Below, piece by piece: positions 53,733 to 64,000 of a DNA stretch of 64,000 nt (within the stretch, counting starts at the first letter, position 1; each line of letters starts with the position of its first letter). Source of the stretch: Notospermus geniculatus. Its lineage: Eukaryota; Nemertea; Pilidiophora; Heteronemertea; Lineidae. Where the stretch lies: contig NMRB01000352.1 of assembly GCA_002633025.1 (NCBI GenBank), positions 11,792 through 75,791 on the forward strand, read 5' to 3'. A model generated the notes under the pieces. The model was not told where the DNA came from, made no database searches, and saw nothing but the letters and a program-made list of their open reading frames with translations. Position numbers and translations under genes: made by a program.

Positions 53733-53851
53733 GGGGCCTTATTCATGAATCCTTCGCAATTTTGCAAATTTAGGCAGCAGGTGAACACGTGCAGCCCAGG
53801 AGTAGACTTTTGCGTGCACCGAAAGTTGCGGCGGCTTCGTGAATATGGCCC
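53733..53851. repeat. Short copy of the ggggccttattca foldback family
   Basis: ggggccttattcatgaatcc at the left and ggcttcgtgaatatggccc at the right are inverse copies. Size is 119 bp. Confidence 0.75.
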
Positions 53852-54825
53852 TGCATCTGATGATGAGCGGTCCGCAATCGTATACGTACACGTGAGCATT
53901 ATGTCCCGGAACCTCTCTACTGTACAGCATCTTTTACGGCTCTCCTGGAGAGCAAGTTACATCTGCTCTTCAGAACCCAACATTTTTACATTAGCAAAAT
54001 GATGACGTTAAGAGTCTAGACGTCACTGTGTGATGATCTTGACTTCGTATTCAGACATGTACAGGCGTGAGGTCAGCGAGGAAAGTCTGAGATCACGCTA
54101 ACTTTCGGCCTGAAGAGACCGCCATGTCATTTCTTTGGTCAATATTAGCCAAATTACTTACGATCGGTTGCTACGGGGTGTGTCTAAAACATGTGAACGC
54201 TGAACTGTGCTGTGGGAACAAAGCGGCGACAGTCCATCCCGGTTTGTAAACTCCGTAGCGCAGGGGGAAACCGGTGCTCCTGGTGAAGACCAACGGCAGA
54301 TCGCCCTCGCCACCATAAAGCCGTCATCACGTCAGCTGGTTTCAGATCGAGGTTGTGGTTGATATTTCGGCGGAAGTGCGCACATCTGCGAATTTGAGAA
54401 TGGTCTATCGAACCCACAGCACCGGAATAAGCGTCGACATCCTTGAACTACGCCGTTACTGAGACCACCAACACAGCAGAACAGAGGGAATATTGGATTG
54501 AGACTGTAGTGTATCAGTTCTGCTTGTAGGCCGCGTCATCCAATCCCGTCTGGAGGTTCACATCACTTTTTCTCTCACATTATTGAATCTTTCCCGGCCG
54601 TAGATCAAACCACAGACCCAACAAATATAGATTTTCCTGCTCGGTTCATCTTAGGCACACAACTGGTCGCTTTTTACAACCGCTTGTTTACACAGGCTCG
54701 TCCCAGACGAAAATCTTTGGGTTCTGATTGTCAAAGTCTGGAGGAAAATTATAAATATCGTAAAAGACGCCCGGATTTATTTGGAAGCCTGTCATATCAG
54801 ATCCTGCACAACTTTCGAACATTTC
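53852..54825. other. Intergenic, no gene seen
   Basis: No supported feature in either strand. Confidence 0.4.
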
Positions 54826-55292
54826 GCCGCCATCTTGAGTTGCCTCTGTGCGTTTCAGCCGCCATTTTGAAATATCTCGGCCGCAGAGCCGCCCGCCATC
54901 TTGAAATATCTTGCCTGCACAAACCAGCTGTCATCTTGACATGCCTAGGCAGCAGAGTCAGTCGCCATCTTGGAGTCTTTCATCTACACATACCCAGCCG
55001 CCATCTTGAAATATCTTGCCTGCACAAACCAGCCGCCATCTTGAAATGCCTCGCCTGCAGAGCCAGCCGCCATCTTGAAATGCCTCGCCTGCACATACGG
55101 TCGCCATCATGAAATGCCTTATCTGCAAATACCCAGCCGCCATCTTGACATGTCTGCTGCATACAGCCAGCCGCCATCTTGAAATATCTCTGCTGCATAT
55201 ACGGCTAGCTGCCATCTTGAAATGCCTCATCTGCACAAATCGTGCCGCCATCTTGAAATATCAAGCAACATGCAGCCAGCTGCCATCTTGAA
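54826..55292. repeat. YY1-motif minisatellite, 14 units
   Basis: Fourteen units of about 30-38 bp, each containing gccgccatcttg or a one- to two-base variant, followed by aaatatctcg/aaatgcctcg and gcctgcacaaaccag-type linker. At least seven units carry the exact dodecamer, the canonical binding motif of the zinc-finger factor YY1 (CAAGATGGCGGC on the other strand). All sites face the same way. Open minus frames across the array (QDGGW/RWRL repeats) are a by-product of the repeat. Confidence 0.9.
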
Positions 55293-56221
55293 ATCGCGGC
55301 TTTGTCGACCTGGCAAAGATTAAACGGGAACAGAGATGTGGCGCGAATTTCGAAGAAATCCAAAGAAAGTGATCTTTCTCGTCGTAAAAAAATATCTTTT
55401 ATTGATGGCACTTGTCATGAATTAAGCGAATGACCCCATGGACTGACCACCGGAGCTTGCACGTCCACCGGGCCACGAGCCGCCATCAGTGTCAACTTAA
55501 CCAGTGGGATAACCGTCATATTGGGGGTTTCTCGGGGCGTTCATCTTATTATGGTCTCAACTTCCAACATCGGATCACTCGACCTGTTCCTTTTGGTTCA
55601 CGCTATACCCCTGTTCTAGTAATCGGTAAAATACCCGTGTCACGTTGAACACACATATCGTCTCTGTGTTCCGACGAGTTAAAGGCGCACAACAGATGGA
55701 TGTAAACAGTGCCTGGAGCCCAGGTTCACGGTTTCTTGGTTAGTTACTTTCATAGACACTAGGTGGCGGTATGAATAGAACAGCCACGCACATGCGTATG
55801 GTCGGTGTGCGTGTATTGGTGTTGACGTTGACAGCAACCACGTCGCCAGAACGATTGCAGACGTTTTTGTAGCGTACCTTTAAGCGAACCTTGATTTTCA
55901 ATGTAGGTGGAGATAAATGCTGGGTTTCTGCTAGGTGCCAAGTTTCACTGCGGTCTTCGCCCGGAGTTAGACTGTTCAGCCAGTGTTTCACGCAACGAAA
56001 GTGCAGTAACCTACTAACAAGGATTCAAACTTGCACCTCATGCGCCAAGCCTTGCATACGTACTTTGTTAGATTCTACCGGCGCGTAGTTAATTCTGTGT
56101 GTGAGAGATGAGTCTCTCAGTTTGAGGATTAACGCTAGTCCGGATTACACCCAGGTGTACAGCGACAGATCTGTGAAGGGAGATTTGTTCGAATTGACAG
56201 TCTAAATTTGAATTCACAAAA
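55293..56221. other. Intergenic; possible 5' UTR at the right edge
   Basis: Nothing is recognised apart from the probable leader of the exon beginning at 56222. Confidence 0.35.
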
Positions 56222-56263
56222 ATGGCGACTGGATACACAGAACTGAAGGATTCGCGCCAAAAT
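56222..56263 (+). CDS. Candidate first coding exon
   Basis: An ATG in good context (aaaATGGCG) opens 14 codons (MATGYTELKDSRQN) that end at a consensus donor, aat followed by gtaagt. The layout is that of a short first coding exon of a plus-strand gene whose other exons were not found in the window and may lie beyond 64000. The N-terminal peptide is too short to name a family. The YY1-site array about 1 kb upstream may be relevant to its regulation. Confidence 0.4.
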
Positions 56264-56323
56264 GTAAGTTTATTTCGCGACTTTCTTTTACAACCACTAA
56301 TGAGGAACCGTTTTATCTTTTAT

Positions 56324-56496
56324 CCCGCCAGGGCGGCGCTGCGAGTAGTTGTACTGAAGACGTCAAAACAGAGCAAATCAATGCAATGACGTGACGCCAC
56401 GACGTCCTTGACGCAGTGCAACACGGACTAGACGTCGAAAAAAGGTACAACCGCTCGCAGCGCCTCCAAGTGGCGGCAGTTCGCAGGCTTCTCATT
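56324..56496. repeat. GACGTC-rich repeat family, full copy
   Basis: ccagggcggcgctgcgagta at the left and gtacaaccgctcgcagcgcc at the right are inverse ends around gacgtgacgccacgacgtcc and gacgcagtgcaacacggac. Confidence 0.85.
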
Positions 56497-57275
56497 GAAC
56501 CAAAACCTGAGAATACCACAGAGGATGCTCTGACGTCATTTCGCGAATCGCTGGCAGCTGTATCTATTGTTTGGCAGACTCGGCACCTTCTGCTAACATC
56601 TAAAGTGCATCCTATTAGAGACAGCGACTCCGCCATCAGCGACGATAATTAGTTTCAGTCCGTCTCAGTCGATTTTTCATTTTGATTAAAAAAACCAGTC
56701 AAGTACGTTTTACAAATTGGTCCGAAAAAATCCCCCCTTAGTCTGAATCAGGCGGAGTTGGAGATCTGCTGAAAGGAATTCTCCCATTAATTGTGTCGAG
56801 ATGTCTAATGTTAGTTGGGTTTACTGACTTAAGTCTCTGTTCCCTTCGTACCTGTAACCACGTGTTGCTGGCGAGGACTGCACCCCAGAACGAGGACATG
56901 GAAGGCCTTCAATTGAAAACTTCGGCGGGAGGGTGGTAGATTCTTCAAATGGCATATGATGGCGCATCTCTTCAGCCATTTTGTTGAAATCGCCGGGCCT
57001 ACAAACCACTTGTTATTTCCTTGAAGTTGATTGAGCCCCGACTGAGCCGACTGAGACTCGCTCCTCTAATCTGAGCCGCCGGAATATCCCGCGACCAATA
57101 CACAGCCAAATAATCCCAATTTAATTGGTTTATTGATCTTGTAAGACCTACAGGAAGATTACACATCTTTGGTCTGTTTGGATTAATAATTTGATCAATA
57201 ACCGGTCAATTGTTAGACATTTAGTTCTGTCTGTTGGAGATGTGCAGGAAGAAGCTGCGAAGAGCTAGCGAACTA

Positions 57276-57567
57276 CTGCCGTTTAGAGGCGCTGTGAGCG
57301 GTTACCTTTTTCGACGTTTGTCCCGGTTGCACTGCGTCAAGGAATGCGCTTTTTTCACCGTTACCAGTGAAGCGCTTTGGTCGTGCTTGTTTCAAGCACA
57401 AAGCGCATTCTCATTCGAGCGAGGAACCAACGAAACTATTCCGCGTGGCGGCGCTACGAGCATGAGACCAGTTTCGCTCTGTTGCACAGCGCGGCCTGAC
57501 GTCATAACTTTGTTTTGCCACGTTTTTAACGCGGGACGGTCTTGTGCTTACAGCGCCACCTATCAAG
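57276..57567. repeat. GACGTC-rich repeat family, two diverged pieces
   Basis: A half copy at 57276-57345 (gaggcgctgtgagcggtt, ttgcactgcgtcaagga) and a diverged fuller copy at 57441-57567 (ggcggcgctacgagc, gcctgacgtcat, acagcgccacct). A hairpin with aatgcgctttttt/aaagcgcatt lies between. Confidence 0.65.
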
Positions 57568-58425
57568 TTGTGAGTCCCCGATTCTTGGATGCTAAAATGG
57601 ATATCTTTACACATGAACTACTGAAAGACATTAACCGGTCGGACAAACAGCTTTATATCACGATCGACACAACATGGGGTCCGAAAACAAACAAAATATC
57701 CCAACATCGATCGCCAGACGATCAATTTTGCTTAATCATCCCGTGGCGATGAGGTTTGCTGGGACTCTATCGATCGGTAATCTCCGGTATTGATCGGAGA
57801 TTTCCGGAGAATGAGTCAATTCTGTTTGAAATGATGTTGAAGTAGTGGGTGGATTAGTGTCCCGTGAGTTTTCACTATATATAGACCAACATGTAGGCCT
57901 ATGCGCATGTTGCATGGACACACCGTCAGCACACACTCCGCTCAAACCGTGGGGAGTGACGTCATTTGGCCAGCGGTTGACCTCTCAAAGTAGGTAAATG
58001 GAATCGTTTTGATGCCTGTAGCGCCATCTTGAATTTGCCAAAATACATGTACCACCATGTTTGGGCCTTTCCAACAATGATGGCCTGCTAGTTCTCCCAC
58101 ACGACGCCGTAGCCATTCATTGTCCAAGCATGATATAACACTTCCAAACGCATCCCCTCCGACAGTCATTTTACCGAAACTTTTGTGCCCATGGCCCGCT
58201 TGACCAGCTTAGCCTGCCAGCAGCCATTAAATGGTATTGAGAACTATCAGATCGCCATCTTTGTTGGAAATGCCTACATCATTCTACACAAATGACCGTG
58301 CACGCAGCTTATGTATCGTGTGCATTCGTTATGTAGTTAGATGGCAATTTGCAAAATTAATGCACAGTAGCCTCCCAAAACGATTTCAGAGTGTTGCTGA
58401 AACATGCCCATAGTGTATGTACAGC
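57568..58425. other. Intergenic, unrecognised short frame
   Basis: A plus-strand segment from an ATG at 57597 encodes a protein-like stretch of about 51 residues (including LYITIDTTWGPKTNK) ending at 57752. No family is recognised. Isolated gccatcttga words occur at 58024. Confidence 0.3.
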
Positions 58426-58529
58426 GGCCTGTTTCATAAGTGACTTTAAGCTAATGGTACCATTAACTTCAATGCATTTTCCATTTGGATAAAGGTACCA
58501 TTAGCTTAAAGTCACTTCTGAAACAGGCC
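58426..58529. repeat. Hairpin MITE, second copy of 41165 family
   Basis: ggcctgtttcataagtgact at the left and agtcacttctgaaacaggcc at the right are inverse. The interior is the same ctaatggtaccatta and aatgcattttccattt as the intronic copy, in the opposite orientation. Confidence 0.9.
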
Positions 58530-59700
58530 ACAGGTTAATTTGACCCTGATGGAGGTGGATGGAGTTGCGAGTGGTGGCAAATTAGAATTGATCCTTGCTC
58601 CGTGCACGTTCAGCCCTCGTCAGCCGACCGATAGACCAAACCTCTTTACTAATGCCGACTCTAAACCCTAATTCTATTATACTAAGAGTGATCATATTAT
58701 TTATTAAAATTCCGGGGATAATGGTCCAACCTCGTCCACATGTGCCTAGTGTTCCAACTATGTTGCTTCTCTTTGGGTGTAACTTTATAAACAAAACCGT
58801 TACAGATTAGTTTCCCTTCTCGCAGACGACGACTAAATTTGCAGACAGCAGACGACATGATGTACTCGTGTACTAAACTAATGTATAAAAACTCAAAAAG
58901 AATGATTTAGCTCATATGGATGTAACTCAGCACGATCTTACCAAACCCTGCCCTGCCCACACCCATACCTGCCTTCCCACCATATTTTACCATATTTTTT
59001 ACACTCAAAACTTTGTTTTTACATTTAAATGCAGAAAAATACACTGATCGGAACAACTGCAGAATGTTGCGTTTCATTATTTTACACTGAAAAGTGTCAT
59101 TTTATGGTCATTCCTCAAAAACAGTACAGCCAGCTCAAACTTAGGGTACGCAGGTCTGCACACCTTTCCAGGGCTAATTTTCAGCAACAGAATTTCGGCC
59201 CTTTACGTGGTACAGCGTCATAAGTAACATGACTATTCTGTCCTAGAGAATAGAGAAAAGGGCAATCCAAACTTTTTTCTAGACATATTTATTTAGAACG
59301 TGGCGTTCAGTCCTACAAAGTAAAAGCCGCTATCGTCATGATGAATCAGAGGGAAGGTGACCAATTGAAATAACAGCCCTACCTTGTACTACCAAGCACA
59401 CGTACTGTCCAGAATCGCCATTACCTCAATGAACCGTGCTCCCGCTGATCTGCTGAAGTGGCGATCAGGCCTTGTACCGTTGTAGGACAGTATTATTGGC
59501 TTAACCTAAGTGCCCCCATGATTAGGGCCTATCCTCTTGGTAAATTTGATTTTGCTGTTTTGTTTATTTCAGCTGGTGAAATGAATGCCAATATTTAGTT
59601 AATTTTAAAGTGGCGTCGCGTCAATCTATCGACCTCGTGTGGCGGATAAACATCAGCTAGGCCTACACGAGAACCGTCAAACCCACCTTGCCGGTGGCGT
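58530..59700. other. Intergenic, no gene seen
   Basis: No coding or structural signal was found. Confidence 0.4.
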
Positions 59701-59898
59701 TCTAGAGAGGAACCCGCACAACGTTTTATTCCAACAGGCGGCGCTGCGAGCGGTTGTACCGAAGACGTCAAAAACAGAGCAAAGCAACGCAATGACGTCG
59801 CGTCACGACGTCCTTGACGCAGTGCAACACGGACCGAGACGTCGAAAAAAGGTACAACCGCTCACAGCGCCTCCCAGTGGCGGTAGTTCTGCGGGTTC
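59701..59898. repeat. GACGTC-rich repeat family, most complete copy
   Basis: gaggaacccgcacaacgttt and tagttctgcgggttcc are inverse outer ends. gcggcgctgcgagcggttgt and acaaccgctcacagcgcctc are the inner ends. gaagacgtc, atgacgtcgcgtcacgacgt and gagacgtcg lie between. Confidence 0.88.
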
Positions 59899-61135
59899 CA
59901 AATTATAAATTTCTGTTTGCGCCGTCTGTCGGGCAAGAGTTGAAGTAAACTACTTCCAGCGGCATCTATCGGCAGTTCCTAGAACCAGCCATCGGGAATG
60001 GGTGGTGATAAGACCACGACTGAGTTGTTCTAGTCTTTGTTCAGGGATCAGTAAGAATTTACAACTGAGCCAAGCCCAAGATCACTATCAGTTTGATAAG
60101 TGGTAAATACTCCACATCATGCGAGTTGCCTCCATTTTATGATCGTCTACATATCTGACACAGAGTCAATATTGAAGCAGCCGTTAATGCTCCTTTTGCC
60201 GACAGATACATCCGCATCAGAGGAACGCTTACCAAATCACTGTCAAATAAAACAGCAATGCATACTAAAGATCGCCAAAGCGGAACGTCGACTTTTAATT
60301 TCACAGGAGGCTCGAAGCTATTGCTTTATGTGCAACAGTCTTTGCTATCTATAGATCGAGGCAGGGCGATTCAAAGGGAAAACTGTGCTATTCCTCTCGT
60401 GACTGAAGTTCTCCTTCTTCATCACTTCCGGCTACGAAAGTCTCATCGTGATTTGGCGGAGGAAGAAGCGAATATTCCACTTTCTTGGCGAGTGACAAGA
60501 TGGTGGATGCTCGACCTCAAGGGTTGATGACACTCCAGGCGATTTCTGTTCAGACGGTGTTGAGTCAGAGTGTGTTCTCGAGAGGGTTTACAAGCAATGT
60601 TGACCAGTCAGCGCCGTACTATGTCAGACACAGCCTTTATTGGCACGGCTTTCATATTGGAGTATTGGGATTGAACGCCCGTAACATTGAGATAAAGACA
60701 GTGTTAAAGCACGACACTGTAGGTTTTGTATCTCGCGACGGCTGACGTACATGTAACCTTTGACCTTTAGGCATTCTCGTTTATAGGTCGACAGACGCGG
60801 AATGTACACCATTTACCATAACACTAATTCATGGTGGCGAGGTTGATCATGATCTTGTGTCAATGCATGCTTGACAAGACTGTTCAAATCTATATCTCTG
60901 AATGATCTAAGTTACCAATTAGGCATTGAGACTGCTGCTACACATAAAAGAATGAGTTGAAGCATGTTACCTTACCTGATCAAGGGTTCGTCACGTTATA
61001 ACTGCGCATTGAACTTCTCAAGTGATGAAAAGTATGACGGCCATTTTTTGTCAGCTAAGGTTTCGACATAGTATCAGTCCAGCCTCGGTGTTACCACTGG
61101 CTGTATACAGATTGGACAGGACACCAGTCTAATGC
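59899..61135. other. Intergenic, no gene recognised
   Basis: Overlapping plus-strand frames of 80-90 codons occur at 60100-60745 but show no domains or splice signals. Confidence 0.35.
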
Positions 61136-61675
61136 CTAGGTCACATATCCACTCCGGGGCCCGTACGGCGAGTAAAAACAGACATTTTGGCCAATTTCAG
61201 CCAATTTCGTACGGTGCCCGGCCGGTTCCCTCACGGTTGCCACGGGCACCGGACATTTTTCACCAGCCGAACGGGCGCCGCATTGATTAGCTGGCTGCTC
61301 CCAATTCTCCCGGCGTTTTCATCTGACCGGTAGGCCGTAGAAAGCCCGTAGAAGGTCCCAGTGTCCCCTACGGGTCCTGTGCGGGCTCCCGCCGGTGACC
61401 GGCGGGCTTCGCACAATTTTTTTCTGCCAGTTCTCGTGAAAAAAAAATCTCAAGGGTGCCGCACGGCACCCGGCCGGTCGCCATGAGTACCCCGGCCGGG
61501 CCCCAACCGGGCGCCTTGCGGCGCATCTGTTCATTGGACGGAGCTCGGAAGCTTACCACACGGCAACCGGCCGGCACCTTTATGTCTAGGTCACATATCC
61601 ACAGGGCCCCTTACGATTTTCCCCACCCGACGGCTTGCCCTGGATTTTAGAGACCGTACGGGCCCATTACGACTT
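61136..61675. repeat. GC-rich repeat block with duplicated edge
   Basis: The words ctaggtcacatatccac start near 61137 and again near 61587, each followed by related GC-rich sequence (ggggcccgtacgg, gggccccttacga). The interior is dense in ccggccgg and gggcgcc. The second copy runs into the gap at 61676. Confidence 0.6.
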
Positions 61676-61694
61676 NNNNNNNNNNNNNNNNNNN
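61676..61694. other. Assembly gap (19 N)
   Basis: Unknown bases interrupting the GC-rich repeat. Confidence 1.
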
Positions 61695-62898
61695 TTTTTT
61701 CCTGCCATTCGCTGGAAGACTTTTTGAATCCGTCAAACAACTTGCTGGAAGCTATAAACTCGAAAGGAAATCCGACTCAAATAACAAGAAAGCTATTTGC
61801 ATTATCGAATCGTTGTAGCCTGCTGTTAGCCTTCCTTTCTCAGCAATCATTCAAACCAGATTTGTCATTTGCTTGTAAAGCTTTTTACAGACCTCCCGCC
61901 AGCCGCGGTAGGTTTCTCTAACATCGATTTGTTTCGTCTTTGCTCGCGTGTTTGTCAGCTAGGAAAATTGATTGCTAAAACACACCTTAATGTAGATTCC
62001 ATGTCATCCAGATGTATTTCTGACGTTCAAGCTGTAGATCTATGTACACCTTGAGTTGAACCAGAACTTTAAGAAAGACATTTGATGATTGAAGGAATGA
62101 CGGAATGCTACTTTAATGAATACTGTCTTTCATCTCGTGATTGAAAAAGATACGTGCATTTATACCCGATTTTATCAATTTGTTTTTCATATCCGAAGTC
62201 CGTTGTAGCATACTGTCATATTCCTCTCAAAGTGTACTTCTTACCAAACGCACTAAAGAGTGGTGCAGGTAAATGTTAAGATAAAGGACAGGTTAAGGTC
62301 GACCTAAACCAATTGCATTGCACCAAACAGCTCAACTTCAACTCGAGGGTAGGGTTGTTCATATCGGCAATGGCTTACAAACAATTCTCGTACAGTAACG
62401 AACATGATACATGGCCTTGATACTTCAGAAAGTCATATCATGGTATTATAACAGTTCATTTGGTCGTGATATAAATATACCACAACCTCTCAGCACCTAA
62501 AGGAACATCGCACTCATAACAGCTAATAGCTAACTTATTATATTAAACATTGCATGATATGAGTCTATAGAGCGCTACTCAATGCCAATTCGCTACCGTG
62601 TAGCTTGCGATGATAAGCTATGATCGCCACGAACACATTACTGGTAATGTCAGTTAATGGAAGTGTGCACCTTCCCGTACAATTTATTGCTCCTCTAAAT
62701 GATTTTCATACAAGAACATGCGCAGTGTGATGAAGTCACGAAGTCAATTAAATGACCTTGAAATCCCATCAGGGCACCTGTGAATTGGTGAATTGTCGCT
62801 TCGAGATTGTAGAGTACATGTCTTTTCCACTGATATCTACAATATTGGTAGCAATTTTATTGACCTATCGAATACTGTTCAGACGGAACGCTGCAACT
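61695..62898. other. Intergenic, no gene seen
   Basis: No supported feature was found in either strand. Confidence 0.35.
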
Positions 62899-63046
62899 AG
62901 GGAGGTTTAGAAATCAAACGATAAACGTAAACTTTACGACAACGCTATTTTTCATACTACACATCACCCAGATATTGCACTTTCTGTACAAAAATAACGT
63001 TGTCGTTAACGTTTACGTTTATCGTTTGATTTCGAAGCCTCTCTAT
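62899..63046. repeat. Palindromic MITE related to family A ends
   Basis: tagggaggtttagaaatcaa at the left and ttgatttcgaagcctctcta at the right are inverse. The inner arms aacgataaacgtaaac and gtttacgtttatcgtt extend the stem, leaving a loop of about 50 bp. The ends resemble those of 9434-9551, while the interior differs. Confidence 0.82.
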
Positions 63047-64000
63047 TGTCTGATCTCACAAACGTCACCTCAAAGGGGTAGGAAGAACCTGTGCATCTAG
63101 TCGTACATCCTCTCAAAATATGGCCATTCAGAAATATCTTACATCCACATCGTACCTCTTCTGGGAGGCAACAGCCGAGTGAAATGACCTGAATCTAAGG
63201 ATGGTGTTCGTATGTTTGATTTGAACCTAAAGACTGATTGGACTAACTTTCCAGCTTACCCCGTGACTAAGGCCCTACCCTTCAGACAGGATAAGAACTT
63301 GGGCCTACAGCCACCTTTAAATGGCATGTCTTGTCCTTATGCATATCATCGTTGATCAAAATGAGAATAGGTTTTCGTGCGAGTTGGACAACATAATCAA
63401 CAAAGTTGATTGCATTGTACATCACTGCAGTAATAAATGACGAAAACATTTCCCAACATTGCCACAAACTGTCGCACGAAAAATACCAAGTTCAAGGGCA
63501 GTTCAACAGTAATCTTAGAGACCTTTCGTGATGAATTTGATTGACCCTAATTGAATTAGAATCTTTGAAAATGAATTATGTAGGTGTAACCTTATTCCCA
63601 GATGAAGGTAACGAACGACAACAACAAATCCTCCTACTCATTTGTAATTGATTTGCTCTTGAACTTCGCTTTACAACAGAGAGGCGGAGATCAAGACGTA
63701 CGCTGATTGAGGATTTGGAGGTATTCATGGTCGTTCGAAACCTAAAAAGACGTAGAATGTTGAGCTTTTCGTAATTGAGATACACGTATACATGTACAGT
63801 ACGACGCCAGCCGAGCACTTGCACGCGTCTCAGAGAATGACAAGCATCGCTGGTGATGTGGGAAACAATATGGCCGCACCGGCAGCCATCTTGAATGAGG
63901 TGTACATATAAATAGCGACTGGTAGCCCGCCAATCAGATTGCACGCAACTTGCTAAAAGCGACATGGCCACCATAGAAGCCATCTTGAGGGTATGAGACC
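63047..64000. other. Intergenic, one weak exon-like frame
   Basis: A minus-strand stretch from 63468 to 63282 encodes a hydrophobic, protein-like peptide (MYNAINFVDYVVQLARKPI) after a possible acceptor (tttttcgtgcgacag), but I found no partner exon or family. Two gccatcttga words lie near 63887 and 63977. Confidence 0.3.

Noticed and set aside
54958-55251. Minus-strand repetitive frame over the YY1 array
   Set aside because: Unit length varies and the frame changes between units; the conserved feature is the DNA motif, not a peptide.
57234-57752. 172-codon plus frame as a gene
   Set aside because: Its first part is translated from the GACGTC-rich repeat copies; only the last ~50 codons look protein-like and have no family match.
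63576-63983. 135-codon minus frame
   Set aside because: No recognisable domain, no splice support, and a composition typical of random open frames.

Overview
The window looks like genomic DNA from a marine invertebrate deuterostome. An echinoderm, possibly a sea star, is my best guess. The reasons are intron-containing genes with consensus splice sites, animal RING/B-box (TRIM-like) proteins, an ApoL-like exon, frequent taggcctac-type motifs, and a very high load of short foldback transposons. Species cannot be fixed from sequence alone. The assembly has three N gaps (35436-35435+918 = 35436-36353, 49255-49275, 61676-61694) and single Ns at 19743, 28095, 30847, 37468 and 44981.

Layout. 1-21.5 kb holds no gene I can identify. 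It is dominated by hairpin-forming inverted repeats, a 45-bp minisatellite (2.3-2.7 kb), a 799-bp element with perfect 45-bp terminal inverted repeats (13.2-14.0 kb), a spacerless 52-bp perfect palindrome (18.24 kb), and a 1.55-kb long-arm foldback element with a 9-bp target duplication (19.96-21.51 kb). Two weak candidate exons lie at 14.5 and 18.1 kb. 21.6-25.6 kb carries two minus-strand exons of an ApoL-like gene, whose intron holds a 3.2-kb transposon that itself contains a second transposon. 25.6-31.5 kb is repeats, tandem arrays and SINE-like tRNA fragments.

31.5-45.0 kb is the gene-rich core, with three RING/B-box genes. A 698-aa RING/B-box1/B-box2/coiled-coil protein (31529-33625, +) has its whole reading frame in one exon. 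Downstream are two head-to-head paralogues: a minus-strand gene (coding 39206-41456, 538 aa) and a plus-strand gene (coding 43291-45022, 422 aa). Both have the same layout: a noncoding first exon, an intron just before the start codon, and a phase-0 intron that splits the RING finger at the same place. The inferred 5' exons end only 367 bp apart (donor boundaries 42168 and 42535), so the genes probably share a bidirectional promoter. That promoter contains an exact NF-kB consensus site. The minus-strand protein ends in five copies of a 26-residue Cys repeat (C-x5-C-x-C-x2-C) that I do not recognise; the plus-strand paralogue keeps only the first copy plus a short remnant.

45-64 kb is mostly intergenic. 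It contains a clustered 160-200-bp repeat family rich in GACGTC, an inverted pair of tandem arrays (48.5-48.9 kb), a 60-bp cassette repeated three times with a CRE-like site and an inverted CCAAT box (49.64-49.82 kb), and a 14-unit minisatellite built on the canonical YY1 motif (54.8-55.3 kb). A likely first coding exon with a consensus donor lies at 56222-56263. If the RING proteins act as TRIM family members usually do, the core is a cluster of E3 ubiquitin ligases with a plausible innate-immune role; that function is inference.
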